A stretch of 34,275 nucleotides of DNA, from the IMG/VR virus record IMGVR_UViG_3300025759_000329, positions 1 to 34,275 of that record; one strand, written 5' to 3'. The notes beneath the pieces are model-generated. The model did no database searches. It saw only the letters and a list, made by a program, of their open reading frames with translations, and was not told the origin of the DNA. Source of the stretch: a virus. Positions 6,647-13,355 of the stretch are shown piece after piece. Positions within the stretch are counted from its first letter, which is position 1; each line of letters starts with the position of its first letter. The position numbers and the translations under genes were made by a program.

Positions 6647-6835
6647 TTAAAAACTGTTTCTCTTTTCATCTGACTTGCCCGTCAACTTATCAATCAAATC
6701 GTTTAGCGTCTTAGAGCGCTTACTAGGCGGCACCTGACGGTGTATATCACGCCCCTGCGGCACCCACCCTTTCTTAGTAAACATATGTCTCTTTGATTGC
6801 TGCACGGGTGATGATCCTCTTGATTTGCTAGTCAT
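6647..6835 (-). CDS. Small basic hypothetical protein, 62 aa
   Basis: The ORF starts MTSKSRGSSPVQQSKRHMF, and its ATG overlaps the SSB stop (TGATG). It is highly basic, with many Lys/Arg/Ser, a short hydrophobic-poor N-terminus and a helical C-terminus (KTLNDLIDKLTGKSDEKR). It lies between the SSB and primase-helicase genes, so it may assist replication, for example as a loader or nucleic-acid-binding factor. No family is recognised. Confidence 0.7.
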   Translation of the reverse strand: MTSKSRGSSPVQQSKRHMFTKKGWVPQGRDIHRQVPPSKRSKTLNDLIDKLTGKSDEKRNSF

Positions 6836-7482
6836 CAGAACGGTATCTCATCGTCAAAATCTACGGACGCTTTCGGCGCCTCTTTTGGCTTTTCTGCTAC
6901 TGGCGGCAGACCAAACGGGTCATCCTGTTTCGCCGCTGGCGCTGCGCCAAAAGGGTTAGCCTCCTCAGACGTGAAACCATCAACGGCGCTAAAGGGGTTA
7001 TCTTCCGCCATTTCGACGTATTTTACCACCTGTACGGCACGCAGACGCAGTGACACGCCAGCCTCGCGCATGTTGTACGGCACAAACTGCACCTGCACGT
7101 TGATCGTGCTGCCAGTTGTTAGCATGAAGTCTGCGTCCAGCTTATTGCCTTTGGCGTCGTATTGCTTTGGCGGCGCAGTTGGATCGCCGTTGTAGTTGCC
7201 ACGCAATTTTGCTTTGGCGATGTACTTGCCGCTATCCTCATCCTTTTTGAACGGGTTGTTGGGCTGCGCAGGCCAATCCGGCTGTTTTGATTCTGTGTAC
7301 GCGCTTAACATTGCGTTCCACAAATCCTTAGCTTGGGTTGCGTCTAGTTTGAACGATAGTTCGTAAGATGCTGCTGGATCATTTGCGTCACACGGCACGC
7401 TTTTGCGCTCCATCGAATCAAACTTGTAAGTGCGATTTATGCGAGGCCACAGTGCCTCGACGTTGTTAACTATGTGCGTCAT
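6835..7482 (-). CDS. ssb: Single-stranded DNA-binding protein (Enc34/gp2.5-like), 215 aa
   Basis: This protein protects ssDNA and recruits replication and recombination partners. The N-terminal ~150 residues are a beta-rich OB-like domain with the segment KLRGNYNGDPTAPPKQYDAK, typical of the DUF2815/Enc34 phage SSB family. A Pro/Ala-rich linker follows. The C-terminus ends in the acidic tip DFDDEIPF, the hallmark partner-binding tail of SSBs. The gene overlaps the exonuclease gene by 17 bases, and this exonuclease-SSB pairing is common in phages with the Enc34-type SSB. Confidence 0.88.
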   Translation of the reverse strand: MTHIVNNVEALWPRINRTYKFDSMERKSVPCDANDPAASYELSFKLDATQAKDLWNAMLSAYTESKQPDWPAQPNNPFKKDEDSGKYIAKAKLRGNYNGDPTAPPKQYDAKGNKLDADFMLTTGSTINVQVQFVPYNMREAGVSLRLRAVQVVKYVEMAEDNPFSAVDGFTSEEANPFGAAPAAKQDDPFGLPPVAEKPKEAPKASVDFDDEIPF

Positions 7483-8263
7483 TGTTTTCCTCCATATACG
7501 CGGGTAGATGAACCATGTTTAACTCAGGCCAATCAGTTGGGTAATGATCCTCCTCAATAGCCTGAGCGATACGCCGCAAAATGTTCATCAGTCTTTTGTG
7601 GGCGTGTTCCATAACAGTACCTGATAGCACATGCAGGCACTGCGCATAAGGCGGTGTCTTTTCTACCGCAGCAAACGCAAAATATGTGATCGGAAGCTCC
7701 GCAAGGCGCAAGACATAGGTGTAGAACGCTCCCTGCAAATCGTACTTGTAGCGCCAGATGTGTGACGGAAAATCACGATCTCCCGGCCCCGCATCTGTCG
7801 TGCTTTTCAAGTCTAGACAAACCTGTTTTTCTCTTAGATAAGCATCCGGGCGGCACTTGAGTTCCAGCCCAGTTTCAGGGCAAGTGACGAATATACTTTG
7901 TTCGATCATGGCCTCAGGGTGCCGCACGATTGCCTCCACCCTTGGATTACTTAAACAGCTCTTAGCCATAGCCTCGCACATCGCGTAATCTTGCTCAGTG
8001 AGCAGCACTTTACCCTGCGTCAATGCGTCATCGTATGCATCGCTCCAGGCTTTGCCGCGACGCGTTTCCGGCCCACAGATAGTGTTATTTCCACCCTCCA
8101 ACACCATATCGTGAAAGCCTGTGCCAATGTCAAAGTGTGTGCCGCCGGAAAAACTCTGGCCTTTCCAGTGCGCCAGTGACTTAGCCGCTGCCTTTACTGA
8201 CGAGCTACCCAGCGCTGGGTGCGCGTGATAGTCGGCGTTACTCATGTCAGGTATTATCTTCAT
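7466..8263 (-). CDS. RecE/Cas4-type PD-(D/E)XK exonuclease, 265 aa
   Basis: This is a probable 5'-3' dsDNA exonuclease acting in recombination with the adjacent SSB. The order of motifs fits the exonuclease VIII / DUF3799 group: YHAHPALGSSSVK near the start, GTHFDIGTGFHDMVLE (H44/H51), MIEQS (E121), KCRPDAY (D140), CLDLKSTT (D151-x-K153) and YDLQGAFY (Q177). The length is typical of the compact phage form. No RecT-like annealing protein is seen nearby; the SSB may do that job. Confidence 0.9.
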   Translation of the reverse strand: MKIIPDMSNADYHAHPALGSSSVKAAAKSLAHWKGQSFSGGTHFDIGTGFHDMVLEGGNNTICGPETRRGKAWSDAYDDALTQGKVLLTEQDYAMCEAMAKSCLSNPRVEAIVRHPEAMIEQSIFVTCPETGLELKCRPDAYLREKQVCLDLKSTTDAGPGDRDFPSHIWRYKYDLQGAFYTYVLRLAELPITYFAFAAVEKTPPYAQCLHVLSGTVMEHAHKRLMNILRRIAQAIEEDHYPTDWPELNMVHLPAYMEENNDAHS

Positions 8264-8265
8264 TC

Positions 8266-8541
8266 CTAATCCTCCCTATCAAAACTTTCTGGCATCAACG
8301 TTGCAGTTGCAAAACCACCTGTTAAGAAAGTTGTCCCCATTTTCCCAAATGCCCTGCGATCTGTCATTGTTTTACGCAGCCGTGGCATCCAACCTTTTCG
8401 ATTGCACACGTAACCTACTTCCGCACGCGTCAAGTTTAACCTGTCCGCCAGTTCAGTCACTGTAATATCCCAGCCTAGCGGTTCAGCAATTTGATATATC
8501 TGCAACGCTATCCGCTCACGCCGGGGGTGCATGTTAGTCAT
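8266..8541 (-). CDS. Small HTH-like DNA-binding protein, 91 aa
   Basis: The ORF starts MTNMHPRRERIALQIYQIAE. The segment DITVTELADRLNLTRAEVGYVCNRKGW (about 24-50) reads as a helix-turn-helix, so DNA binding is likely. The C-terminal part is short and Gly/Phe-containing. The start overlaps the upstream stop (ATGA), and the stop lies two bases before the exonuclease gene. It could be a local transcription regulator or a replication accessory factor. Confidence 0.72.
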   Translation of the reverse strand: MTNMHPRRERIALQIYQIAEPLGWDITVTELADRLNLTRAEVGYVCNRKGWMPRLRKTMTDRRAFGKMGTTFLTGGFATATLMPESFDRED

Positions 8542-8786
8542 AACTTTTCCTCCAGCTCCGCAACTCGATGCGCAAGCTGGCGCAACTGTATTGCCATACC
8601 CTTATTTATGTGACCGCTGAACAGTGGGCGCTGGTCTTTTGCTTGCGCCGCCTCACCCGCTATAAGGGCGAATGTAGTGCCGTTCTTGGCGGTAGTGGAT
8701 AGTTCAAAGGTTATGTGCGAAACCTGATAGCGTTCGCGCTTAGTTTCAGGATGGCGACGTTTCGCCCGTAGTGTATGTGAACTCAT
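8538..8786 (-). CDS. Hypothetical protein, 82 aa
   Basis: The ORF starts MSSHTLRAKRRHPETKRERY and has a basic N-terminus, a beta-like middle (SHITFELSTTAKNGTTFALI) and a helical, coiled-coil-like end (QLRQLAHRVAELEEKL). It overlaps the nuclease gene upstream by 41 bases and the HTH gene downstream by four. No family is recognised; the coiled coil suggests oligomerisation. Confidence 0.6.
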   Translation of the reverse strand: MSSHTLRAKRRHPETKRERYQVSHITFELSTTAKNGTTFALIAGEAAQAKDQRPLFSGHINKGMAIQLRQLAHRVAELEEKL

Positions 8787-9180
8787 TGTTCCAAATCTCC
8801 CTTGTTAAGTACATGAAAGTCTCCCACGACACCTCGACCCATAAATCATCGTCAAAGTCTGCGTCGCCCATTACTGTGGCGAGGTGCAGCCGGACGCATA
8901 TTGGTCTGCGGTCAAACTTATAGACCAGTGCCGCAAATTTCCCCTGCTCTTTGGCAGACGTTGTGGATTGCTTCCACCAGGATGCGCTAAACGAGTTGCC
9001 CGCGTAGCGTTTGCATTCGATGACGAACGGGAACGAGCTGGCATTACATATAATGTCTCCCCGATCCCCGGCGCGGTATTGTTCTAAGTCACGGCGCCAG
9101 TTGTAGTCTCCCAGATCGTCGTGCAACATCTTGCACACTAATCGTTCAAATGCGGCGCCTTTTTGTCTGCCATTAGCCAT
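8746..9180 (-). CDS. Holliday-junction-resolvase-like PD-(D/E)XK nuclease, 144 aa
   Basis: This compact nuclease probably resolves branched replication or recombination intermediates before packaging. The start MANGRQKGAAFERLVCKML has GAGGA eight bases upstream. The core has E12 (GAAFERLV), then GDRGDIICNASSFPFVIECKRYAGN, giving the D...E-x-K catalytic set (GD, ECK). This order matches archaeal Hjc-like and phage PDDEXK resolvases. A basic segment (NWRRDLEQYRAGDRGD) can contact DNA. It forms a recombination set with the exonuclease and SSB. Confidence 0.85.
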   Translation of the reverse strand: MANGRQKGAAFERLVCKMLHDDLGDYNWRRDLEQYRAGDRGDIICNASSFPFVIECKRYAGNSFSASWWKQSTTSAKEQGKFAALVYKFDRRPICVRLHLATVMGDADFDDDLWVEVSWETFMYLTREIWNNEFTYTTGETSPS

Positions 9181-9347
9181 GTTTTTGGTTCCTCAATATG
9201 AATGCCCTTTTTCACCATAAAGTCGCGTAGTGCGATCTCAACGGCGTGGCGCTTACTAACGCCTGTCGTATCCTTATACACTGTGAGCGCGCTGGATAGT
9301 GGCTCCGTGATTTCTACCAATAATTTTTTCAACTCTACTTCTCCCAT
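9138..9347 (-). CDS. Small hypothetical protein, possible ribbon-helix-helix, 69 aa
   Basis: The ORF starts MGEVELKKLLVEITEPLSSA. A short strand followed by two helices (LLVEITEPLSSALTVYKDTTGVSKRHAVEIALRDFM) would suit a ribbon-helix-helix DNA-binding fold, but this is inferred by eye. It overlaps both neighbours (13 and 43 bases). The long overlap with the resolvase makes the C-terminal part less certain. Confidence 0.58.
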   Translation of the reverse strand: MGEVELKKLLVEITEPLSSALTVYKDTTGVSKRHAVEIALRDFMVKKGIHIEEPKTWLMADKKAPHLND

Positions 9348-9709
9348 AACTCACCTAATCCGTGGTTGTTGATAAACTTTAGGGTTGTTTGCATACTCAA
9401 CCCAAGGATCACCGAAACCTGCTTTTTGGTGTAGCCTTTACCCGCTAGGTCAATGATCCTAAGTACCCTTTTCTGGCGTGCCTCTGCCCTAACCTCGACC
9501 GCCTTTTTCCAGGCGACGCGTCTTTGCTCCGCCTTTGTTAAACCCAATCTATTTTTCTTAGCTGCTTGCGCACCGATTGCGCTTGCACCGCCAATGCGTG
9601 GGAATAACCTGCGGTTACATTCTTTAGCGTCAGCTTTGATGTAGTCGATGCACTGTAGCCAAAAATCTTCTGTGGGTGTTAACCCCTCAGGCCATTCTAA
9701 GTTACCCAT
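9335..9709 (-). CDS. HTH-containing hypothetical protein, 124 aa
   Basis: The ORF starts MGNLEWPEGLTPTEDFWLQC. A basic central region (KKNRLGLTKAEQRRVAWKKA) precedes a clear helix-turn-helix, GKGYTKKQVSVILGLSMQTT (about 90-109). DNA binding is therefore likely. It overlaps the methyltransferase gene by eight bases. It could control the early operon, but no targets are visible. Confidence 0.72.
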   Translation of the reverse strand: MGNLEWPEGLTPTEDFWLQCIDYIKADAKECNRRLFPRIGGASAIGAQAAKKNRLGLTKAEQRRVAWKKAVEVRAEARQKRVLRIIDLAGKGYTKKQVSVILGLSMQTTLKFINNHGLGELWEK

Positions 9710-10556
9710 CTGTAATATCCTCTACCATCTGTATTTTCTCCCCGATCCACCGCATCACTGGCACCGCCATGGAGTTGCCCATCGCCTTGTATCGAGGCCC
9801 GTCAGGGCAATTCTCTGGTGCTTTGTTGCGCCACGGGATTTGCGTGTAATTGTCGGGGAAGCCTTGCAGGCGCTCGCACTCAATGGGTGTCAGGCGTCTA
9901 ATTGACCTACTATAAACAGTATCTACTGGCTCTCCGATAAACCCGCTGTACTGATTAGCGCCGACCGTAATTGTGTCGGCAATTCTTTCCCACGCTTCTC
10001 TGCTCGGCGCAGGATGCCCTGACAGGCTTTCGCGCTCAAATAGAACCGCTGCGGCACGTCTCCAGTCTCCAAGGTATCCGACAACAAACACACGTCTGCG
10101 TCTCTGGGCCACTCCGAAATATTGAGCGTCAAGCACTCTGTAGGCGAACCCATACCCGAGCGCCCCCAGCGCCCCGAGGAAGGTTCCAAAGTCCCGTCCT
10201 TTGTTACTTGACAAGACACCGGGGACGTTTTCCCAGACAAGCCATTTGGGCTTATATCTGTCAGCAATTCCAAGATAGGTAAGCATGAGGTTACCACGCG
10301 GGTCATCCAATCCTTTTCGCAACCCTGCGACGCTGAATGATTGGCATGGGGTTCCTCCGACAAGAAGGTCAATTGGGTCATCGCTCCACTCCTTAAATTT
10401 TGTCATATCGCCAAAGTTAGGCACGTCTGGGTAGTGATGTTGCAACACCTCTGAAGGGAATTTCTCAATTTCACTAAACCACTGCGGCGCCCACCCAATC
10501 GGGTGCCACGCAACTGTCGCGGCTTCGACGCCTGAGCATACGCTGCCGTACTTCAT
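9702..10556 (-). CDS. DNA cytosine-5 methyltransferase, 284 aa
   Basis: This enzyme transfers a methyl group from S-adenosylmethionine to C5 of cytosine in a DNA target. All major C5-MTase motifs are present: SAM-binding YGSVCSGVEAATVAW (I), catalytic GGTPCQSF with C71 (IV), WENVPG with E109 (VI), AQRRRRVF (VIII), RRLTPIECERLQGFP (IX) and YKAMGNSMAVPV (X). The target-recognition stretch (about 158-219) is only ~60 residues, so the enzyme is compact. No cognate restriction gene is visible, so it is probably solitary, protecting phage DNA from host nucleases or marking it. Confidence 0.95.
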   Translation of the reverse strand: MKYGSVCSGVEAATVAWHPIGWAPQWFSEIEKFPSEVLQHHYPDVPNFGDMTKFKEWSDDPIDLLVGGTPCQSFSVAGLRKGLDDPRGNLMLTYLGIADRYKPKWLVWENVPGVLSSNKGRDFGTFLGALGALGYGFAYRVLDAQYFGVAQRRRRVFVVGYLGDWRRAAAVLFERESLSGHPAPSREAWERIADTITVGANQYSGFIGEPVDTVYSRSIRRLTPIECERLQGFPDNYTQIPWRNKAPENCPDGPRYKAMGNSMAVPVMRWIGEKIQMVEDITDG

Positions 10557-10765
10557 TGCGTTGCCTCCGGACGCAGGCGTGGCCTGATCGACTTTGAGAT
10601 ACGCCCAGTGTCGATGCAGAACAGATCCGCGCCTAACATCGTTGCCACACCTTCATTGGCGCGTATTGCAGTATTACACTGCGCAGAGCTTTCCAGAAGC
10701 AACGTGCGCTCCACTGGGTAGCCTTGTAGTGTGTAGCTGAATAGCAAGACATAGAATGTTTCCAT
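10553..10765 (-). CDS. Small hypothetical protein, 70 aa
   Basis: The ATG start (METFYVLLFSYTLQGYPVER) overlaps the upstream stop (TGATG) and has GAGGGG eight bases upstream; a GTG one codon earlier is possible. The N-terminus is hydrophobic (FYVLLFSYTL) but interrupted, and two cysteines (QCNTA, FCIDT) could form a disulphide. It resembles small exported Cys-pair proteins but is not assigned. The stop overlaps the methyltransferase ATG. Confidence 0.6.
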   Translation of the reverse strand: METFYVLLFSYTLQGYPVERTLLLESSAQCNTAIRANEGVATMLGADLFCIDTGRISKSIRPRLRPEATQ

Positions 10766-10953
10766 CACTTCTGCCCCTCTATCCAGACGCCCTGCACCAT
10801 GTCGTAAATCTTATTGAGGTTTTGCTTGGCAACATGCACCTCGTACTCGCGCTGCATTACCTCTAACGCCTGTTCTTTTTGCTCCAATTCCATGCGTAGG
10901 ATTCGGATGCTATCCTTTAATTCTGCAATTGCTGCTTTATGCCCGCTCGTCAT
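10765..10953 (-). CDS. Small coiled-coil protein, 62 aa
   Basis: The start MTSGHKAAIAELKDSIRILR is chosen because its ATG overlaps the preceding small gene's stop (ATGA); an in-frame ATG at 11025 would overlap that gene heavily. The middle is a long amphipathic helix (RMELEQKEQALEVMQREYEV) that probably forms a coiled coil. No catalytic residues are seen. Function unknown. Confidence 0.6.
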   Translation of the reverse strand: MTSGHKAAIAELKDSIRILRMELEQKEQALEVMQREYEVHVAKQNLNKIYDMVQGVWIEGQK

Positions 10954-11048
10954 TGTACCACCATTAAATGATCTATGTTGTGTGCCGCCACGTATAAAAC
11001 TACAGCGGCGATAATGAAAATCCAAACGTCCTCGCGCCAGCTATTCAT
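10950..11048 (-). CDS. Tiny single-pass membrane protein, 32 aa
   Basis: This short ORF starts MNSWREDVWIFIIAAVVLYV, with a charged N-terminus and a clear hydrophobic helix of about 17 residues (VWIFIIAAVVLYVAA). It overlaps the upstream gene by eight bases and the next by four (ATGA). The tight packing supports it being real, and it would insert in the host inner membrane. Possible roles, such as superinfection control, are speculative. Confidence 0.5.
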   Translation of the reverse strand: MNSWREDVWIFIIAAVVLYVAAHNIDHLMVVQ

Positions 11049-11256
11049 TACCCAACGCCTCCAGTTTGGCCTGCAATGCGGCAATGCGCTCGTTTGCGTT
11101 GTTAATTGATATTTGAAACATTGCGAGATCAGTGCTGATGTCACTTGATCTAACGCCTGTTTCCAAGCTGCGCATGCGATCCATCTTCTCGCGCTGCTTG
11201 GTGATGAACCGCTCCTCAGATGCGATGTCGCTTTTCAATTCGTCTGTTGTTTTCAT
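11041..11256 (-). CDS. Small coiled-coil hypothetical protein, 71 aa
   Basis: The ORF starts MKTTDELKSDIASEERFITK and is almost entirely helical and charged, with two likely coiled-coil segments (DELKSDIASEERFITKQREK and NNANERIAALQAKLEALGNE). A GAGGGAG lies ten bases before the ATG. It belongs to the early leader cluster. No family is recognised. Confidence 0.65.
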   Translation of the reverse strand: MKTTDELKSDIASEERFITKQREKMDRMRSLETGVRSSDISTDLAMFQISINNANERIAALQAKLEALGNE

Positions 11257-11313
11257 TTTGTGTTTTCTCCCTCTGCAACTGTTTCAGCATAAGCGATGTT
11301 ACTGGGCCACATT

Positions 11314-11529
11314 CTATGAGTTAAACGCTGCGGCAAGCGCAATCTTCTTTGCCTCCGCAAGAGTTTTTGGGAAAGCTAAGTCTTTAACTACATCTCCTAA
11401 ATCTTCAGTGACTGCGTAAAATCCGCAATAATGCTTACAGTCTTGAATGCTAATATTAGAGTCTGGAATGCGCCATGCGCCATCTTCAATCTCTTCAAAC
11501 TCTGGTGCTTCATATACAAATTGTGTCAT
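11314..11529 (-). CDS. Small hypothetical protein with duplicated N-terminus, 70 aa
   Basis: The gene starts MTQFVYEAPEFEEIEDGAWR. Its first 28 codons are identical, base for base, to the start of the gene just upstream (11526-11783). After that the sequences diverge completely; here the unique part is QDCKHYCGFYAVTEDLGDVV and a helical tail. Its ATG overlaps the upstream stop (ATGA). The acidic shared segment may be a targeting or interaction module. Confidence 0.7.
   Translation of the reverse strand: MTQFVYEAPEFEEIEDGAWRIPDSNISIQDCKHYCGFYAVTEDLGDVVKDLAFPKTLAEAKKIALAAAFNS
11446..11529 (-). repeat. 84-bp perfect direct repeat, copy 1 (gene start)
   Basis: These 84 bases match 11700-11783 without mismatch and encode codons 1-28 of the 70-aa gene. 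The match stops exactly at the ATG on one side and after codon 28 (Ile) on the other. The copies are 254 bases apart. Confidence 0.95.
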
Positions 11530-11783
11530 GTGTCTAAACCTTCCCAATCTGTGATAAACTCAGTGACGAATTGTCGTTGCGCGGCGGTTAAATCATCGTG
11601 CAATATGGCTTCTTGTGCATCCCATTCCGCGGGCAAGTTCTCGCGGTCAAGAAATGCCGCCCATTTGTTGCAAAGGTTATCAAAGGTTATTAATTCCACA
11701 ATGCTAATATTAGAGTCTGGAATGCGCCATGCGCCATCTTCAATCTCTTCAAACTCTGGTGCTTCATATACAAATTGTGTCAT
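11526..11783 (-). CDS. Small acidic early protein, first gene of early operon, 85 aa
   Basis: The gene starts MTQFVYEAPEFEEIEDGAWR with an excellent ribosome-binding site (AAGGAGGA, seven bases upstream). It is the promoter-proximal gene of the early block. The body (DNLCNKWAAFLDRENLPAEW and onward) is acidic and helical. The first 28 codons are duplicated in the next gene. Being first, acidic and strongly translated suggests an early host-interaction role, which is inference. Confidence 0.75.
   Translation of the reverse strand: MTQFVYEAPEFEEIEDGAWRIPDSNISIVELITFDNLCNKWAAFLDRENLPAEWDAQEAILHDDLTAAQRQFVTEFITDWEGLDT
11700..11783 (-). repeat. 84-bp perfect direct repeat, copy 2 (gene start)
   Basis: This is the second copy of the 84-bp repeat, encoding codons 1-28 of the 85-aa gene. 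Bases flanking the repeat differ from copy 1 on both sides, so the repeat boundaries are sharp. Confidence 0.95.
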
Positions 11784-11892
11784 ATCGCGTTCCTCCTTAA
11801 CGATAACTAATATATAAAAACCTATATAATCATATACAAGGCATGTCTACAAAAAAGTTACATAATTTTGTATAAGATTCGGAGGGGGGCAA
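11784..11892. promoter_or_regulatory. AT-rich divergent promoter region
   Basis: This 109-base spacer separates the minus-strand early operon from the plus-strand HNH gene. On the minus strand, TTGTAT (11839-11834), 17 bases, then TATATA (11816-11811) forms a plausible sigma70 promoter followed by AAGGAGGA. On the plus strand there is an exact TATAAT (11825-11830) and TATAAG (11871-11876), both with poor -35 boxes, and GGAGGGG before the HNH start. Strength is not known. Confidence 0.55.
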
Positions 11893-12246
11893 ATGGAGTT
11901 AGCCATGCCATATGCCGATAAGAAGAAACAACAAGAGTACAATAAACAGTACCGAAAAGAATACTATAAAAAGAACAGAGAGAAAGTAAATAAGAGGGTC
12001 TACGCGCGCAAGCGTCGGAAAGTACAGGATTACCGTGACTACAAAGCCTCACTGGAGTGTGAGCGATGTGGCTATAATGAACATCCCGACGCGTTAGATT
12101 TTCACCACGTTGTGAAGCACCCGGACAACGAACGCGTTAACGTGCTTATCCGGGGCGGTTATTTTAGTCGCGCCAATGATGAAATGAACAAGTGCGTTGT
12201 GCTTTGCTCAAACTGCCATCGGCGCCATCACGCGCTAAACGATTAA
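11893..12246 (+). CDS. HNH endonuclease, 117 aa
   Basis: This is the only plus-strand gene. A very basic Lys/Arg/Tyr-rich N-terminus (about 10-45) precedes a zinc-finger HNH core: CERCG (C56, C59), LDFHHVVK (H71, H72) and CSNCHRRHH (C105, C108, H109). GGAGG lies seven bases before the ATG; a second ATG at 11905 with GGAG is an alternative start. It overlaps the convergent endolysin gene by 12 bases. Solitary HNH genes of this shape are often homing-type nucleases inserted between phage modules; a packaging-nicking role is less likely because it is far from terminase. Confidence 0.88.
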   Translation: MELAMPYADKKKQQEYNKQYRKEYYKKNREKVNKRVYARKRRKVQDYRDYKASLECERCGYNEHPDALDFHHVVKHPDNERVNVLIRGGYFSRANDEMNKCVVLCSNCHRRHHALND

Positions 12247-12711
12247 CTCAAAGTGTGGCATGTCGTTGAAGCCTTTGCGGCCCTGGTCACGCCGTAGCTG
12301 GTGGTATGCTTCCCAGCATGATTCCATGTCACCTTCCCACATACGGCAGTCGTATGGGTATTTGTGATCCGGCACTGCCCAAGCTGCACCCCAGCACAGC
12401 GACACGTCGCACACCTTTGCCGCTTGCTGCATGGCGTCGGCAATGGGGAAGTACGCAGCCTCCTCCCAGCGGATCCCCGTAACACTGTCATATGCGCCTA
12501 GGTCAACGGCTAGACCGTCAATGTGCTTGGACTTCATGGTTTGGCTGTTACCCTTCTCCACCAGCTCTCTCTGGCGCTCGATGGATCTCAAACCTTCCAG
12601 CACTGTGAAGTCGGTTTTCGATATGCCGATTGCATACTTGACGACAGCAACCAAACGCTCGTCTACACCTTCCAGGCGTGACAAGCTGCGTTTTCCTAAT
12701 TTAAAGCTCAT
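12235..12711 (-). CDS. Endolysin, M15-type peptidase (L-Ala-D-Glu/D-Ala-D-Ala), 158 aa
   Basis: This enzyme cleaves peptide bonds of peptidoglycan to lyse the host. The zinc site is SKHIDGLAVDLG (H63, D70) plus PHFEL near the end (H153), the order seen in VanY/T5-endolysin-like M15 peptidases. There is no signal sequence, so it needs the holin upstream. The start overlaps the holin stop (ATGA). The C-terminus overlaps the opposite-strand HNH gene. This is a normal-size single-domain enzyme. Confidence 0.93.
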   Translation of the reverse strand: MSFKLGKRSLSRLEGVDERLVAVVKYAIGISKTDFTVLEGLRSIERQRELVEKGNSQTMKSKHIDGLAVDLGAYDSVTGIRWEEAAYFPIADAMQQAAKVCDVSLCWGAAWAVPDHKYPYDCRMWEGDMESCWEAYHQLRRDQGRKGFNDMPHFELIV

Positions 12712-13058
12712 TTCTTACCTCCTAAGCCTCTCATAGTTCTTATGCCAAACGAGGCGGCAATGGACGCATACATCCCCCACTGTACCCAGAGGGGGGTAGT
12801 CTCAAGGTTGGCAAATCCTCGTGCCATAGTTTCTTGTAAAGAAGGCACGAAATTAGCAGCAAGGATAAGAACGAAAACAACCGTCCATAGCTCATCCTTC
12901 CAGCTATTCTGAGCTGAACGTATAGCTTCCAGCTCCCAATCAATCTCGCCAGTGGCCTGTTTGAGTTTGATTTCTGCATTGGCTTTTTGTACCGCCGTTT
13001 TTCCGTCAACCCAAGCAGTCGCCAAACCGCCAAGGCTAGATATAATCTGACCAATCAT
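12708..13058 (-). CDS. Holin, 3-TM (GTA-type) family, 116 aa
   Basis: This protein probably makes the inner-membrane lesion that releases the endolysin. It starts MIGQIISSLGGLATAWVDGK after AGGGGG. A short amphipathic/TM N-terminus, a soluble stretch with many Ala/Gln/Glu, then two clear TM helices (LWTVVFVLILAANFVPSL about 57-74, and WVQWGMYASIAASFGI) and a basic tail GLGGKK fit the 'holin of 3TMs, for gene-transfer release' family. It is adjacent and coupled to the endolysin gene. Confidence 0.85.
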   Translation of the reverse strand: MIGQIISSLGGLATAWVDGKTAVQKANAEIKLKQATGEIDWELEAIRSAQNSWKDELWTVVFVLILAANFVPSLQETMARGFANLETTPLWVQWGMYASIAASFGIRTMRGLGGKK

Positions 13059-13279
13059 ACAGACCCCCTATCTGTCTTTGCTTCCTTATTCATCCAGATG
13101 CCGAAACACCCGGTCAATGCACCCATGCAAACACTAACAAGTCCCGCTGCTTGCGTTATGTTTGGAAAGTCTGGCGGCAAAGACATATACCAATGCACTG
13201 CCTGGTAAGTTAAGATTGTCACGACCAACATCATCAGTCGCGGAAAGATTTTGTATTCATCGATTACTGTTGCTGGCAT
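13055..13279 (-). CDS. Two-TM small membrane protein, putative second holin/antiholin, 74 aa
   Basis: The ORF starts MPATVIDEYKIFPRLMMLVV. It has two TM helices (LMMLVVTILTYQAVHWYM and AAGLVSVCMGALTGCFGIWM) and a charged C-terminus (NKEAKTDRG). Similar two-TM proteins are often found next to marine phage lysis genes, and a class-II-holin or holin-partner role is likely from context. The stop overlaps the 3-TM holin ATG. Confidence 0.75.
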   Translation of the reverse strand: MPATVIDEYKIFPRLMMLVVTILTYQAVHWYMSLPPDFPNITQAAGLVSVCMGALTGCFGIWMNKEAKTDRGSV

Positions 13280-13355
13280 AGTGTTCTGCTATCCTCTTGT
13301 TGGACGTTATGATTATGATTTTCCCTTTTGAATCATACACAACGTACTTGTTCAC
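13257..13355 (-). CDS. Tiny GTG-start protein, 32 aa
   Basis: This short ORF uses GTG (GTGA overlap with the upstream stop) with GGGGA five bases upstream. It reads (V/M)NKYVVYDSKGKIIIITSNK and then RIAEHYASNSNR. The alternating hydrophobic strand and helical end look like a mini beta-beta-alpha fold, and I recall similar mini-proteins in other marine phages. It overlaps the following gene by 23 bases and fills an otherwise empty 72-base gap. Confidence 0.45.
   Translation of the reverse strand: MNKYVVYDSKGKIIIITSNKRIAEHYASNSNR

Noticed and set aside
9923-10381. 152-codon minus-strand ORF in another frame of the methyltransferase
   Set aside because: It is a shadow of the methyltransferase, whose motifs I through X are continuous in the other frame.
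12740-13054. 104-codon minus-strand ORF in another frame of the holin
   Set aside because: The holin frame has clear TM helices and coupled start/stop codons; this frame is a shadow.
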